Assembly (NCBI RefSeq): GCF_024679095.1
Contig: NW_026110552.1
Location: 310,001 to 374,000, forward strand
From: Eriocheir sinensis
Taxonomy: Eukaryota; Arthropoda; Malacostraca; Decapoda; Varunidae
Direction: 5' to 3'
Length of the DNA stretch: 64,000 nt
Part shown: positions 46,947-63,087 of the stretch, in pieces
How positions within the stretch are numbered: the first letter of the stretch is position 1
Layout: each line of letters starts with the position of its first letter
Made by a program: the position numbers and the translations under genes
Notes under the pieces: model-generated
The model's database searches: none
What the model saw: the letters and a program-made list of their open reading frames with translations, nothing else
What the model was told of the DNA's origin: nothing

Positions 46947-47922
46947 ATAATGTAAAATCGTATCAAAATAAGTACACAGAATATCAATAAAATAATTTAA
47001 ATTTGTATGAAAATAAAGATGCAAAATACCTATAAAATAAAGCATTTTTTTTTAAATACATATACAAAAATACACATAGAATAATTAAATGTGTTAAAAT
47101 TAATATACAAAATGCACATACAATAAGGTAAGTTTGTATTGAAAAAAAACGCAAAATACACATAAAACTGTGTAAATTTGTTTCAAAATATATATACGAA
47201 TACACATAAAATAACGTTGATTTCTATAGGAATATATATACAAAATACACATGAAATGATGTAAATACGTATAAAAATATATACAAAATACACATTAAAT
47301 ACTGTAAATTCGCGTCAAAATAAATAAACAAAATATCAATAAAAGAATGTGTATTTGTATGAAAATAGATATACAAAATACACATAAAATAACCTAAATT
47401 TGTATCAAACTATATACTAAAATACACAAAAATATTTTAAATTTGTATGAAAATAAATATACAAAATACACATAAAATTAGATAGATTTGTATTGAAATA
47501 CATATACAAAATACACATAAAATAATGTAAATTTGAATGAAAAGACATAGACAAATACACTTAAAATAACGTAAATTTGTATAAAAAAAATATATACATA
47601 ACACAAATAGAATAATGTAAAATCGTATCAAAATAAATACACAGAATATTAATAAAATAATGTATATTTGTATGAAAATAAAGAGGCAAAATACCCATAA
47701 AATAACGCATTTTTTATTTATAAAAATATATATACCAAAATACACATAAAAAAATTAAATTTGAATTAAAATAAATATATAAAAAACACATACAATAAGG
47801 TAAATTTGTATTGAAATAGATATGCAAAATACATATAAAACAATGTAAATTTGTTTCAAAATATATATACGAATACACATAAAATACCGTAGATTTCTAT
47901 AAAAATATATATACAAAATACA
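46947..47922 (-). repeat. Satellite block, - orientation
   Basis: Begins like 1546 and 42467, then from about 47230 follows 7560-8205. Ends where AAATACACAG meets TTTACCTTATTG. Confidence 0.85.
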
Positions 47923-49081
47923 CAGTTTACCTTATTGTATGTGCATTTTGTATATTTACTTCAATACAAATTTAAATATTTTATGTGTATTTTGGTATAT
48001 ATATTTTTATAAGAAATGCGCTGTTTGATGGGAATTTTGCATCTTTATTTTCATACAAATTTACATTATTTTATTAATATTCGGTGTATTTATTTTGATA
48101 CGATTTCACATTATTCTATTTGTTTTTTGTATATATTTTTTTTATACATATTTACATTATTTAATGTGTATCTTGCATATATATCTCATACAAATTTATT
48201 ATCTATTATTTATTTTCATACAAATACACATTCTTTTCATGATATTTTGTTTATTTATTTTGACACGAATTTAATTAGATATGTGTTTTGTATATATATT
48301 TTTATACGTATTTACATAATTTCATGTGTATTTTGTATATATATTTCTATAGAAATCTACGTTATTTTATGTGTATTCGTATATATTTTGAAATAAATTT
48401 ACTTTGTTTATATGTAATGTTGAATATCTCTTTCAATACATATTTACCTTACTGTATATGCATTTTGTATATTTATTTCAATACAAATTTAAATATTTTA
48501 TGTGTATTTTGGTATATATATTTTATAAAAATGCGCTATTTTATGAATTTTGCATCTTTCTTTTCATACAAATTTACATTATTTTATTGATATTCTGTGT
48601 ATTTATATTGATAGGATTTACATTATTCTATTTCTTTTTGTAAATATTTTTATACACATTTACATTATTTAATGTGTATCTTGCATATATATTTTATACA
48701 AATTTACGTTATTTTAAGTGTATTTGTTTATATATTTTCATTCAAATTTACATTATTCTATGTGTATTTTGTATATGTATTTCAATACAAATTTACCTAA
48801 TTTTATGTGTATTTTGTATATTTCTTTTCATACAAGTTTTAAATATTTTGTGTATTTTTGTATATAGTTTTATACAAATTTAGGTTATTTTATGTACGCA
48901 TTTACTTTATTTAATGTGTGTTTTGTATATATATTTTTATGCAAATTTACTTTATTTTATGTGCATTTTTGTACATGTAGTTTTTTAGAAATTTGCGTTA
49001 ATTTATGTGTATTTGTATATGTTTTCTTATAAAAATTTACATTATTTGATTGCTATTTTGTTTATTTATTTTGATACGAAA
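47923..49081 (+). repeat. Satellite block, + orientation
   Basis: 47925-48390 copies 6510-6985 and 18015-18480. 48760-49080 copies the first 300 bp of the window and 20870-21170. Confidence 0.85.
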
Positions 49082-50425
49082 GAAAATAGATATACAAAAT
49101 ATACATAAAATAAACTAAATTTGTATTGAAATATATATACAAAATACATAAAATAATTTAAAATTGTATCAAAATATTTTAACAGATGCGCATAAAATAA
49201 CGTAAATTTGTTTTAAAATATACAAAATACACATTAAATAATGTAAATATGTATAAAAAAATATATACAAAACACAAATAGAATAATGTAAAATCGTATT
49301 AAAATAAATACACAGAATATTAATAAAACAATGTAAATTTGTATGAAAATAAAGATGCAAAATACCCATAAAATAAAGCATATTTTTATAAAAATACATA
49401 TACAAAAATACACATAGATTAATCAAATTTGTATTAAAATTAATATACAAAATGCACATACAATAAGGTAAATTTGTATTGAAAAAATATGCAAAATACA
49501 CAAAAAAAACATAAAATAACGCAGATTTCTATAGAAATATATATACAAAATACACTTGAAATAATGTAAATACGTATAAAAATATATATACAAATACACA
49601 TTAAATAATGTTAATTCGTGTCAAAGTAAATAAACAAAATATCATGAAAAGAATGTGTATTTGTATGAAAATAGATATACAAAATACACATAAAATAACC
49701 TAAATTTGTATAAAACTATATACAAAAATACACAAAAATAATTTAAACTTGTATGAAAATAAATATACAAAAAACATATAAAATTAGGTAAATTTGTATT
49801 GAAATACATATACAAAATACACATAAAATAATGTAAATTTGAATGAAAATATATAAACATATAGACTTAAAATAACGTAAATTTGTATCAAATATATATA
49901 CAAAAAACATTAAATAATGTAAATATGTATAAAAAATATATACAAAACACAAATAAAATAATGTAAAATCGTATCAAAATAAATACAGAAAATATTAATA
50001 AAATAATGTAAATTTGTATGAAAATTAAGATGCAAAATACCCATAAATAATATATATACGAAAAAACATAAAATATTTGATTTTGTATTAAAATAAATAG
50101 ATATACAAAATACACATAAAATAAGCTAAATTTGAATTGAAATATATATACAAAATACATAAAATAATGTAAATTTGTATCAAAATACTTATACAAATAC
50201 ACATATAATAACGTAAATTTGTATAAAAATATATAAACAAAATACACATTAAATAATGTAAATACGTATAAAAAAATGTACAAAATACACAAATAATCAT
50301 GTAATTCGTATCAAAATAAATAGACAAAATACCAATAAAATAATGTAAATTTCTATGAGAAAACATATACAAAATACACATAAATAACGCAAATATCAAT
50401 AAAAATATATATAATATAATATATT
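49082..50425 (-). repeat. Satellite block, - orientation
   Basis: From about 49340 it is the start of tandem unit D; related to 33623-34654. Near 50047 about 20 bp present in copy 2 is missing. Confidence 0.85.
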
Positions 50426-51953
50426 TTTATACATATTTAAAATATTTATTGTATATTTTGTATATATATTTTATCCAAATTTACGTTATTTTATATGTAT
50501 TTGTTTATATATTTTAATACAAATTTACATTATTTATGTGAGTTTTGTATATGTATTTCAATACAAATTTGCCTAACTTTATGTGTATTTTGCATATCTA
50601 TTTTCAAACAAATTTAAATTATTTTTGTGTATTTTTGTAGATATTTTTATACAAATTCTAGTTATTTATTTGTTTTTGTATATATTTTCTACAAATATAC
50701 ATTCTTTTAGTTGAATTTTGTGTATTTAATTTTTTACGAATTTACATTATTTTATGTGTATTTTGTATATATATTTTTCTACGTATTTAAATTATTTTAT
50801 GTGTATTTTATATATACATTTTCATAAAAATTTACGTTATTTTATTGTGTGTATTCGTATATATTTTGAAACAAATTTTATACAAATTCATGTTATTTTA
50901 TGTGTATTTTTATATATATTTTCATACAAATTTATATTATTTTATGTGTATTCTTACATATATTTTATTACAAATTTACCTTATATTATGTTTATTTTGT
51001 ATATTTATTTCATTTAATATAATCAAATTTAAATTTATTGTATATGCATTTTGTATTTTAATTTTAATACAAATTTAATTATTCTATGTGTATTTTTCTA
51101 TATGTATTTTTATAAAAATATGCTTTATTTTATGGGTATTTTGCTTCTTTATTTTCATACAAATTTACGTTATTTCATTGATATTCTGCTCATTCATTTT
51201 GATACGATTTGACATTATTCTATGTGTATTTTGTATATATTTTTCATACAAATTTACGTTATTTTATGTGTATTTGTTTATATATTTTGATACAAATTTA
51301 CAATATTTTATGGGTATTTTGTATATATATTTCAAAGAAATTTACCTAGTTTTATGTGTATTTTGAATATCTGTTTTCATTCAAACTCAAATTATTTTTA
51401 TGTATTTTTGTATATATTTTAATACAAATTTTAGTTAATTTATGTGTATTTTGTAAATCTATTTTCATTCAAATATATATTATTTTATTGGTATTTTGTT
51501 GATTTATACTTATACGAATTTACATTATTTTATATGTACTTTGTATATATATTTTTATACGCATTTACATTATTTAATATTTATTTTGAGTATATAATTT
51601 TATACAAATTCATGGTATTTTATGTGTATTTGTATATATATTTTCATATAAATTTACATTATTTTATGTGTATTTTGTACATATATTTCATTACAAATTT
51701 ACCTTATTTTATGTTTATTTTGTATGTGTATTTTGTGCATTTATATTTATACAAATACACATTCTTTTATTTTTATTTTGTTTATTTATTTTGTTTCGAA
51801 TTTACATTATTTTATGTGTATTTTGTTTACATTTTTTTATACGTATTTACTTAATTTTATGTGTATTTTGTATATATATATTTATAGAAATCTACGTTAT
51901 TTTATGTGTATTCGTACATATATTTTGAAACAAATTTACATTGTTTTATATGT
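50426..51953 (+). repeat. Satellite block, + orientation
   Basis: 50426-51010 copies 34655-35270 and 51070-51950 follows 17100-17960. Repeated at 59306-60838. Confidence 0.85.
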
Positions 51954-54117
51954 ACAATAAGGTAAATTTGTATTGAAATAGATATGCAAAATACATATAA
52001 AGCAATGTAAATTTGTTTCAAAATATGTATACGAATACACCTAAAATAACGTAGATTTCTATAAAAGTATATACAAAATACACATAAAATTAAGTAAATA
52101 CGTATAAAAAATGTATACAAAATACACATAAAATAATGTAAATTCGTATCAAAATAAATAAACAAAATACCAATAAAAGAATGTGTATTTGTATAAATAT
52201 AAATATACAAAATACACTTAAAATAACGTAAATTTATATAAAACTATATACAAAAATACACAGAAGTAATTAAATTTGTATGAAAATATATACAAAACAC
52301 ACAGAAAATAAGCTAAATTTGAATTGAAATATATATACAAAATACATGAAATAAAGTAAATTGATATCAAAATATTTATACAAATACACATATAATAACG
52401 TAAATTTGTATGAAAATATATAAACAAAATACACATTAAATAATATAAATACGTATAAAAAATGTGTACAAAATACACATATAATCATGTAATTCGTATC
52501 AAAATAAATAAACAAAATACCAATAAAATAATATAAATTTGTATGAGTAAACGTGAATAAATATAAATGTACAACATACACATACAAAATAAACATAAAA
52601 TAAGGTAAATTTGTAATGAAATATATGTACATAATACACATAAAATAATGTAAATTTATATGAAAATATATATACAAATACACATAAAATACCATGAATT
52701 TCTATAAAATTATATATTCAAAATAAATATTAAATAATGTAAATGCGTATAAAAAAATATATAAAAAGTACATATAAAATAATGTAAATTCGTATCAATA
52801 TAAATCAACAAAATACCAATAAAATAATATATATTTGAATGAAAATAGATTTACAAAATACACATAACATAACTAAAATTTGTATTGAAATATATACAAA
52901 AATACATAAAAATAATTTGAGTTTGTATGAAAATAGATATTCAAAATACACATAAAACTAGGTAAATTTCTTTTGAAATATATATACAAAATACCCATAA
53001 AATATTGTAAATTTGTGACAAAATATATAAACAAATACACAAAATAACGTAAATTTGTATGAAAAATATTTACAAAATACACATAGAATAATGTCAAATC
53101 GTATCAAAATGAATGAGCAGAATATGAATAAAATAACGTAAATTTGTATGAAAATAAAGATGCAAAATACCCATAAAATAAAGCATATATTCATAAAAAT
53201 ACACATACAAAAATACACATAGAATAATTAAATTTGTATTAAAATTAATATACAAAATGCATATACAATAAGGTAGATTTGTATTGAAAAAATATGCAAA
53301 ATACACATAAAAGTGTAAATTTGTTTAAAAATCTATATACGAATAAACATAATATAACGAAGATTTCTATAGAAATATATATACAAAATACACATGAAAT
53401 GATGTAAATACGTATAAAAATATATATACAAAATACACATTAAATAATTTAAATTCTCGTCAAAATAAATAAACAAAATTTCAATAAAAGAATGTGTATT
53501 TGTATGAAAATAGATATACAAAATATTCATAAAATAACATAAGTTTGTATAAAACTATATACAAAAATACACAAAAATAATTTAAATTTGTATGAAAATA
53601 AATATACAAAATACACATAAAATTAGGTAAATTTGTATTGAAATACATATACAAAATACACATAAAATAATGGAAGTTTGAATGAAAATATATAAACATA
53701 TACACTTAAAATAACGTAAATTTGTATCAAATATATATACAAAATACTAATTAGATGATGTAAATATGTATAAAAAAATATATTCAAAACACAAATAGAA
53801 TAATGTAAAATCGTATCAAAATAAATATACAGAATATTAATAAAATAATGTAAATTTGTATGAAAATAAAGATGCAAAATAGCCATAAAATAACGCATTT
53901 TTTATAAATATATATATATACCAAAATACACATGAAATATTAAAATTTGTATTAAAATAAATATAAAAAATGCACATACTGTAAGGTAAATTTGTATTGA
54001 AATAGATATGCAAAATACATATAAAACAATGTAAATTTGTTTCAAAATATATATACGAATACACATAAAATAACGTTGATTTCTATAAAAATATATACAA
54101 AATACACATAAAATGAA
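51954..54117 (-). repeat. Satellite block, - orientation
   Basis: Contains the word GAGTAAACGTG at 52546-52556 followed by array of the same polarity, unlike elsewhere. 52570-53330 resembles 32420-33200, and from 53300 on it is direct repeat E. Repeated at 60839-63004. Confidence 0.85.
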
Positions 54118-57100
54118 GTATTTGATATATATATTTTTATACTTATTTACATAATTTTATATGTATTTTGAATATATATTTTCATAGAAATTTACTCTAT
54201 ATGTATATACATAGAAAATACACATGAAATAATCTAAATTCGTATCGAAATAAATGAACAAAATACCGATAAAATAATGTAATTTTGAATGAAAATATAT
54301 ATAGAAAATACACATAAAATAACGTAAATACAAATAAATATATACACATTAAATTATTTGAATTTGAATGAAAATAGATATAAAAATAAACTTAAAATAA
54401 GGCAAATTTATAATGAAATATATATACAAAATACACATAAAATAATGTATATTTGTTTCAAAATATATATACGAATACACATAAAATAAAGTAGATTTCT
54501 ATAGAAATATATATACAAAATACACATGAAATGTTGTAAATACGTATAAAAATATATATACAAAATACACATTAAATAATGTAAATTCGTGTCAAAATAA
54601 ATAATTAAAATATCAATAAAGGAATGTGTATTTGTATGAAAATACATATACAAAATACACATAAAATAACGTAAATTTGTATAAAACTATATATAAAAAT
54701 ACACAAACATAAGTTAAATTTGTATGAAAATAAATATACAAAATACACATAAAATTAGGTAAATTTGTAAAGAAATACATATACAAAATACACATAAAAT
54801 AATGTAAATTTGAATGAAAATAAATAAACAAATACACTTAAATTAACATAAATTTGTATAAAATATATATAAAAAATACTCATTAAATAATGTAAATATG
54901 TGTAAAAAATATATATACAAAACACAAATAGAATAATGTAAAATCGTATTAAAATAAATACACAGAATGTAAATAAAATAATGTAAATTTGTATGAAAAT
55001 AAAGATGCAAAATACCCATAAAATAACGCATTTTTTATAAATACACAAAATACACATGAAAGGATGTAAATACGTATAAAATAAGTAAACAAAATAAACA
55101 TTAAACAATGTAAATTATCGTCAAAAGAAATAAACAAAATGTAAATAAAAGGATGTGAATTTGTATGAAAATAAATATACAAAATACACATAAAAAAACG
55201 CAAATTTCTATAAAAATATATAAAAAAATACACACAAAAATAGTTTAAATTTGTATGTAAATAAATATACAAAATAAACATAAAATTAGGTAAATTTGTA
55301 TTGAAATACATATACAAAATACACATAAAATACTGGAAATTTGAATGAAAATACATAAACAAATACTCTTAAAATAACGTAAATTTGTATAAAAAAATTT
55401 TTTTTACAAAACACAAATAGAATAATGTAAAATCGTATCAAAATAAATACAGAGAATATTAATAAAATAATGTAAATTTGTATGAAAATAAAGAAGCAAA
55501 ATACCTATAAAATATATATACAAAAATACACATAAAAAAATTTATTTGTATTAAAATAAATATACAAAATACACATACAATAAGGTAAATCTGTATTGAA
55601 ATAGATATGCAAAATACATATAAAACAATGTAAATTTTTTTCAAAATATTTATACGGATACACATAAAATAAGGTAGATTTGTATAAAAATATATATACA
55701 AAATACACGTAAAATGAAGTAAATACGTATAAAAAAATGTATACAAAATACACATAAAATAATGTAAATTGTATCAAAATAAATAAACAAAATACCAATA
55801 AAAGAATGTGTATTTGTATAAATATAAATATACAAAATACACATAAAATAACGTAAATTTGTATAAAACTATATACAAAAATACAGAAAAGTAATTAAAT
55901 TCGTATGAAAATAGATATACAAAATACAGATAAAATAAGCTAAATTTGAATTGAAATGTATATACAAAATACATAAAATAATGTAAATTTGTATCAAAAT
56001 ATTTAAAAAAATACATATAATAACGTAAATTTCTTTAAAAATATATAAACAAAATACACATTAAGTAATGTAAATACGTATAAAAAATATGTACAAAATA
56101 CACATATAATCATGTAATTCGTATCAAACTAAATAAACAAAATAGCAATAAAATAATATAAATTTGTATGAGAAAACATATACAAATACATATAAAATAA
56201 CGCTAATTTCTATAAAAATATATGTCCAAAAATGAACGTAAAATAAATTAACTTTTGATAAAAATATATATACAAAACACACATTAAATAATGTAAATGC
56301 GTACATAAAACAACCTAAATTTGTATAAAACTATATACAAAAATACACAAAAATAATGTAAATTTGTATGAAAAGAAATATACAAAATACACATAAAATT
56401 AGGTTAATTTGTATTGAAATACATATACAAAATACACATAAAATAATGTAAATTTGAAAGAAAATATATAAACAAATACACATATAATAACGTAAATTTG
56501 TATGAAATATATATACAAAATACATTAAATAATGTAAAGATTTATAAAAAATATATACAAAACACAAATAGAATAATGTAAAATCGTATCAAAATATATA
56601 CACAGAATATTAATAAAATAATGTAAATTTGTATGAAAATTGAGATGCAAAATACCTATAAAATAACGCATTTTTTATAAAATTATTGATACTATAATAC
56701 ACAAAATATTTGAATTTGTATCAAAATAAATATACAAAATGCACATACAATAAGGTAAATTTGTATTGAAATAGATATGCAAAATACATATAAAATAATG
56801 TAAATTTGTTTCAAAATATATATGCGAATACACATAAAATAACGTAGATTTCTATAAAAATACATATACAAAATACACATAAAATTAAGTAAATACGTAT
56901 AAAAAAATGTATACAAAATACACATAAAATAATGTAAATTCGTATAAATATAAATAAACAATATAGCAATAAAAGAATGTGTATTTGTATAAATATAAAT
57001 ATACAAAATGCACATAAAATAACGTAAATTTATATAAAACTATATATTTAAAATAACGCAAATTTCTATAAAAATATATGTACAAAAATGAACATAAAAT

Positions 57101-58500
57101 AAATTTGCATAAAAATATATATACAAAACACACATTAGATAATGTAAATGAGTATAAAAATATGTATACAAAATACCTATGAAATAATCTAAATTCGTAT
57201 CGAATTAAATTAAGAAAATACCAATATAATAATGTAATTTTGGATGAAAATATATATACAAAATGCACATAAAATAAATTAAATACAAATACAAATATAC
57301 ACATAAAATAATTTAAAATTGAATGAAATAAATATACAAAATAAACATAAAATAAGGAAAATTTGTAATGAAATATATGAAAAAATACACATAAAATAAT
57401 ATAAATTTGTATGAACATATATATACGAATACACATTAAATAACATTAATTTTTATAAAATTTGTATCAAAATATATACTTATACACACAATAAAATAAC
57501 GTTATTTTTTTATGAAAATGTATATACAAAATACACATAAAATAATTTAAATACGTAGAAAAATATATATACAAAAAACACATAAAATAATGTAAATATG
57601 TATGAAAATATATAAACAAATACACATAAAATAATGTAAATTTGGATAAAATATATATACAAAATTAACATTAAATAATGTAAATAAGTATAAAAAAATA
57701 TATATATACAAAAAACACATACAATAATGTTAAATCGTATCAAAATAAATAGAGAATATCAATAAAATAATGTAAATTTGTATGAAAATAAAGATGCAAA
57801 ATATCCATATACTAACGCATATTTGCATAAAAATATATATACAAAAATACATATAAAATAATTAAATTTGTATTAAAATAAATATACAAAATGCACGTAC
57901 AATAAAGTAAATTTGTTTTGAAATTGATATGCAAAATACACATTACTAATGTAAATTTGTATCAAAATATATATACGAATACTCATAAAATAGAGTAAAT
58001 TTCTATGAAAATATACATACAAAATAGATATACAAAATACACATATAACTAGTTAAATTTGTATTTAAATACATGTACAAAAAACACATAAAATAATGTA
58101 GATTTGTATGAAATGAAAACAAATACATTTTATATAAAATATATATACAAAATACACATAGAATAATGTAAAAAATATCAAAATAAATACACAGAATATC
58201 AATAAAATAATATAAATTTGTATGAAAATAAAGAAGCAAAATACCCATAAAATAAAGCATATTTTTATAAAAATACATATACAAAAATACACATAGATTA
58301 ATCAAATTTGTATTAAAATTAATATACAAAATGCACATACAATAAGGTAAATTTGTATTGAAAAAATATGCAAAATACACACAAAAAAACATAAAATAAC
58401 GCAGATTTCTATAGAAATATATATACAAAATACACTTGAAATAATGTAAATACGTATAAAAATATATATACAAAATACACATTAAATAATGTTAATTCGT
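53300..58500 (-). repeat. Direct repeat E, copy 2
   Basis: Second copy of 26270-31380, lying inside tandem unit D. With the inverted copy at about 18.85-24.0 kb and the partial copy from 62.2 kb, this segment exists at least four times in the window. Confidence 0.85.
54118..54205 (+). repeat. Small internal inversion, + orientation
   Basis: Same segment as 27053-27129 and 63005-63087. Confidence 0.8.
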
Positions 58501-59305
58501 GTCAAAGTAAATAAACAAAATATCATGAAAAGAATGTGTATTTGTATGAAAATAGATATACAAAATACACATAAAATAACCTAAATTTGTATAAAACTAT
58601 ATACAAAAATACACAAAAATAATTTAAACTTGTATGAAAATAAATATACAAAAAACATATAAAATTAGGTAAATTTGTATTGAAATACATATACAAAATA
58701 CACATAAAATAATTTAAATTTGAATGAAAATATATAAACATATAGACTTAAAATAACGTAAATTTGTATCAAATATATATACAAAAAACATTAAATAATG
58801 TAAATATGTATAAAAAATATATACAAAACACAAATAAAATAATGTAAAATCGTATCAAAATAAATACAGAAAATATTAATAAAATAATGTAAATTTGTAT
58901 GAAAATTAAGATGCAAAATACCCATAAAATAACGCATTTAAAAAAAATATATATATACGAAAAAACATAAAATATTTGATTTTGTATTAAAATAAATAGA
59001 TATACAAAATACACATAAAATAAGCTAAATTTGAATTGAAATATATATACAAAATACATAAAATAATGTAAATTTGTATCAAAATACTTATACAAATACA
59101 CATATAATAACGTAAATTTGTATAAAAATATAAACAAAATACACATTAAATAATGTAAATACGTATAAAAAAATGTACAAAATACACAAATAATCATGTA
59201 ATTCGTATCAAAATAAATAGACAAAATACCAATAAAATAATGTAAATTTCTATGAGAAAACATATACAAAATACACATAAATAACGCAAATATCAATAAA
59301 ATATA
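54206..59305 (-). repeat. Long satellite block, - orientation
   Basis: Spans the junction between tandem units at about 58220. 54206-58460 copies 27130-31379, except for a divergent patch at 55081-55260. Confidence 0.85.
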
Positions 59306-60838
59306 TATAATATAATTTTTTTTTATAGATAATTTAAATAATTATAGTATTTTTTTTATATATATTTTATCAAATTTTACTTTATTTTTTATGTTTTTGT
59401 TTATATTTTTTAATTCAATTTTTCATTATTTATGTGAGATTTGCATATGTTTTTCAATACAAATTGGCCTAACTTTATGTGTATTTTGCCTATCTATTTT
59501 CAAACAAATTTAAATTATAATTGTGTATTTTTGTAGATATTTTTATACAAATTCTAGTTATTTATTTGTTTTTATATATATTTTCTACAAATATACATTC
59601 TTTTATTGGAATTTTGTGTATTTAATTTTTACGAATTTACATTATTTTATGTATTTTGTATATATATATACTACGTATTTAAATTATTTTATGTGAGTAT
59701 TATATATACATTTTCATAAAAATTTACGTTATTTTATTGAGTGTATTCGTATATATTTTGATACAAATTTTATACAAATTGTTATTTTATGTGTATTTTA
59801 TATATTTTCATACAAATTTATATTATTTTATGTGTATTCTTACATATATTTTATTACAAATTCCTTATATTATGTTTATTTTGTATATTTATTTCATTTA
59901 ATATAATCAAATTTAAATTTATTGTATATGCATTTTGTATATTAATTTTAATACAAATTTAATTATTCTATGTGTATTTTTCTATATGTATTTTTATAAA
60001 AATATGCTTTATTTTATGGGTATTTTGCTTCTTTATTTTCATACAAATTTACGTTATTTCATTGATATTCTGCTCATTCATTTTGATACGATTTGACATT
60101 ATTCTATGTGTATTTTGTATATATTTTTCATACAAATTTACGTTATTTTATGTGTATTTGTTTATATATTTTGATACAAATTTACAATATTTTATGGGTA
60201 TTTTGTATATATATTTCAAAGAAATTTACCTAGTTTTATGTGTATTTTGAATATCTGTTTTCATTCAAACTCAAATTATTTTTATGTATTTTTGTATATA
60301 TTTTAATACAAATTTTAGTTAGGTTATGTGTATTTTGTAAATCTATTTTCATTCAAATATATATTATTTTATTGGTATTTTGTTGATTTATACTGATACG
60401 AATTTACATTATTTTATATGTACTTTGTATATATATTTTTATACGCATTTACATTATTTAATATTTATTTTGAGTATATAATTTTATACAAATTCATGGT
60501 ATTTTATGTGTATTTGTATAAATATTTTCATATAAATTTACATTATTTTATGTGTATTTTGTACATATATTTCATTACAAATTTACCTTATTTTATGTTT
60601 ATTTTGTATGTGTATTTTGTGCATTTATATTTATACAAATACACATTCTTTTATTGGTATTTTGTTTATTTATTTTGTTTCGAATTTACATTATTTTATG
60701 TGTATTTTGTTTACATTTTTTTATACGTATTTACTTGATTTTATGTGTATTTTGTATATATATATATTTATAGAAATCTACGTTATTTTATGTGTATTCG
60801 TACATATATTTTGAAACAAATTTACATTGTTTTATATG
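59306..60838 (+). repeat. Satellite block, + orientation
   Basis: Tandem copy of 50426-51953. The first 150 bp are much more diverged than the rest. Confidence 0.85.
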
Positions 60839-63004
60839 TACAATAAGGTAAATTTGTATTGAAATAGATATGCAAAATACATATAAAGCAATGTAAATTT
60901 GTTTCAAAATATGTATACGAATACACCTAAAATAACGTAGATTTCTATAAAAGTATATATACAAAATACACATAAAATGAAGTAAATACGTATAAAAAAT
61001 GTATACAAAATACACATAAAATAATGTAAATTCGTATCAAAATAAATAAACAAAATACCAATAAAAGAATGTGTATTTGTATAAATATAAATATACAAAA
61101 TACACATAAAATAACGTAAATTTATATAAAACTATATACAAAAATACACAGAAGTAATTAAATTTGAATGAAAATATATACAAAACACACAGAAAATAAG
61201 CTAAATTTGAATTGAAATATATATACAAAATACATGAAATAAAGTAAATTGATATCAAAATATTTATACAAATACACATATAATAACGTAAATTTGTATG
61301 AAAATATATAAACAAAATACACATTAAATAATATAAATACGTATAAAAAATGTGTACAAAATACACATATAATCATGTAATTCGTATCAAAATAAATAAA
61401 CAAAATACCAATAAAATAATATAAATTTGTATGAGTAAACGTGAATAAATATAAATGTACAAAATACACATACAAAATAAACATAAAATAAGGTAAATTT
61501 GTAATGAAATATATGTACATAATACACATAAAATAATGTAAATTTATATGAAAATATATATACAAATACACATAAAATACCATGAATTTCTATAAAATTA
61601 TATATTCAAAATAAATATTAAATAATGTAAATGCGTATAAAAAAATATATAAAAAGTACATATAAAATAATGTAAATTCGTATCAATATAAATCAACAAA
61701 ATACCAATAAAATAATATATATTTGAATGAAAATAGATTTACAAAATACACATAACATAACTAAAATTTGTATTGAAATATATACAAAAATACATAAAAA
61801 TAATTTGAGTTTGTATGAAAATAGATATTCAAAATACACATAAAACTAGGTAAATTTCTTTTGAAATATATATACAAAATACCCATAAAATATTGTAAAT
61901 TTGTGACAAAATATATAAACAAATACACAAAATAACGTAAATTTGTATGAAAAATATTTACAAAATACACATAGAATAATGTCAAATCGTATCAAAATGA
62001 ATGAGCAGAATATGAATAAAATAACGTAAATTTGTATGAAAATAAAGATGCAAAATACCCATAAAATAAAGCATATATTCATAAAAATACACATACAAAA
62101 ATACACATAGAATAATTAAATTTGTATTAAAATTAATATACAAAATGCATATACAATAAGGTAGATTTGTATTGAAAAAATATGCAAAATACACATAAAA
62201 GTGTAAATTTGTTTAAAAATCTATATACGAATAAACATAATATAACGAAGATTTCTATAGAAATATATATACAAAATACACATGAAATGATGTAAATACG
62301 TATAAAAATATATATACAAAATACACATTAAATAATTTAAATTCTCGTCAAAATAAATAAACAAAATTTCAATAAAAGAATGTGTATTTGTATGAAAATA
62401 GATATACAAAATATTCATAAAATAACATAAGTTTGTATAAAACTATATACAAAAATACACAAAAATAATTTAAATTTGTATGAAAATAAATATACAAAAT
62501 ACACATAAAATTAGGTAAATTTGTATTGAAATACATATACAAAATACACATAAAATAATGGAAGTTTGAATGAAAATATATAAACATATACACTTAAAAT
62601 AACGTAAATTTGTATCAAATATATATACAAAATACTAATTAGATGATGTAAATATGTATAAAAAAATATATTCAAAACACAAATAGAATAATGTAAAATC
62701 GTATCAAAATAAATATACAGAATATTAATAAAATAATGTAAATTTGTATGAAAATAAAGATGCAAAATAGCCATAAAATAACGCATTTTTTATAAATATA
62801 TATATACCAAAATACACATGAAATATTAAAATTTGTATTAAAATAAATATAAAAAATGCACATACTGTAAGGTAAATTTGTATTGAAATAGATATGCAAA
62901 ATACATATAAAACAATGTAAATTTGTTTCAAAATATATATACGAATACACATAAAATAACGTTGATTTCTATAAAAATATATACAAAATACACATAAAAT
63001 GAAG
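60839..63004 (-). repeat. Satellite block, - orientation
   Basis: Tandem copy of 51954-54117, nearly identical where compared. Confidence 0.85.
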
Positions 63005-63087
63005 TATTTGATATATATATTTTTATACTTATTTACATAATTTTATATGTATTTTGAATATATATTTTCATAGAAATTTACTCTATA
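63005..63087 (+). repeat. Small internal inversion, + orientation
   Basis: Tandem copy of 54118-54205. Confidence 0.8.

Larger units (their letters stand above)
49340..58220. repeat. Tandem duplication D, copy 1 (about 8.88 kb)
   Basis: Sequence from about 49340 recurs about 8881-8897 bp later, from 58220 on. Translated landmarks at 51088-51366 and 52958-53218 are identical to those at 59972-60250 and 61846-62106. Most compared lines differ at a few bases at most. Upstream of about 49340 the two loci diverge (AATATT versus AATATC and other changes), which sets the approximate left edge. Copy 1 contains two - blocks, one + block and a small inverted segment. Confidence 0.88.
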
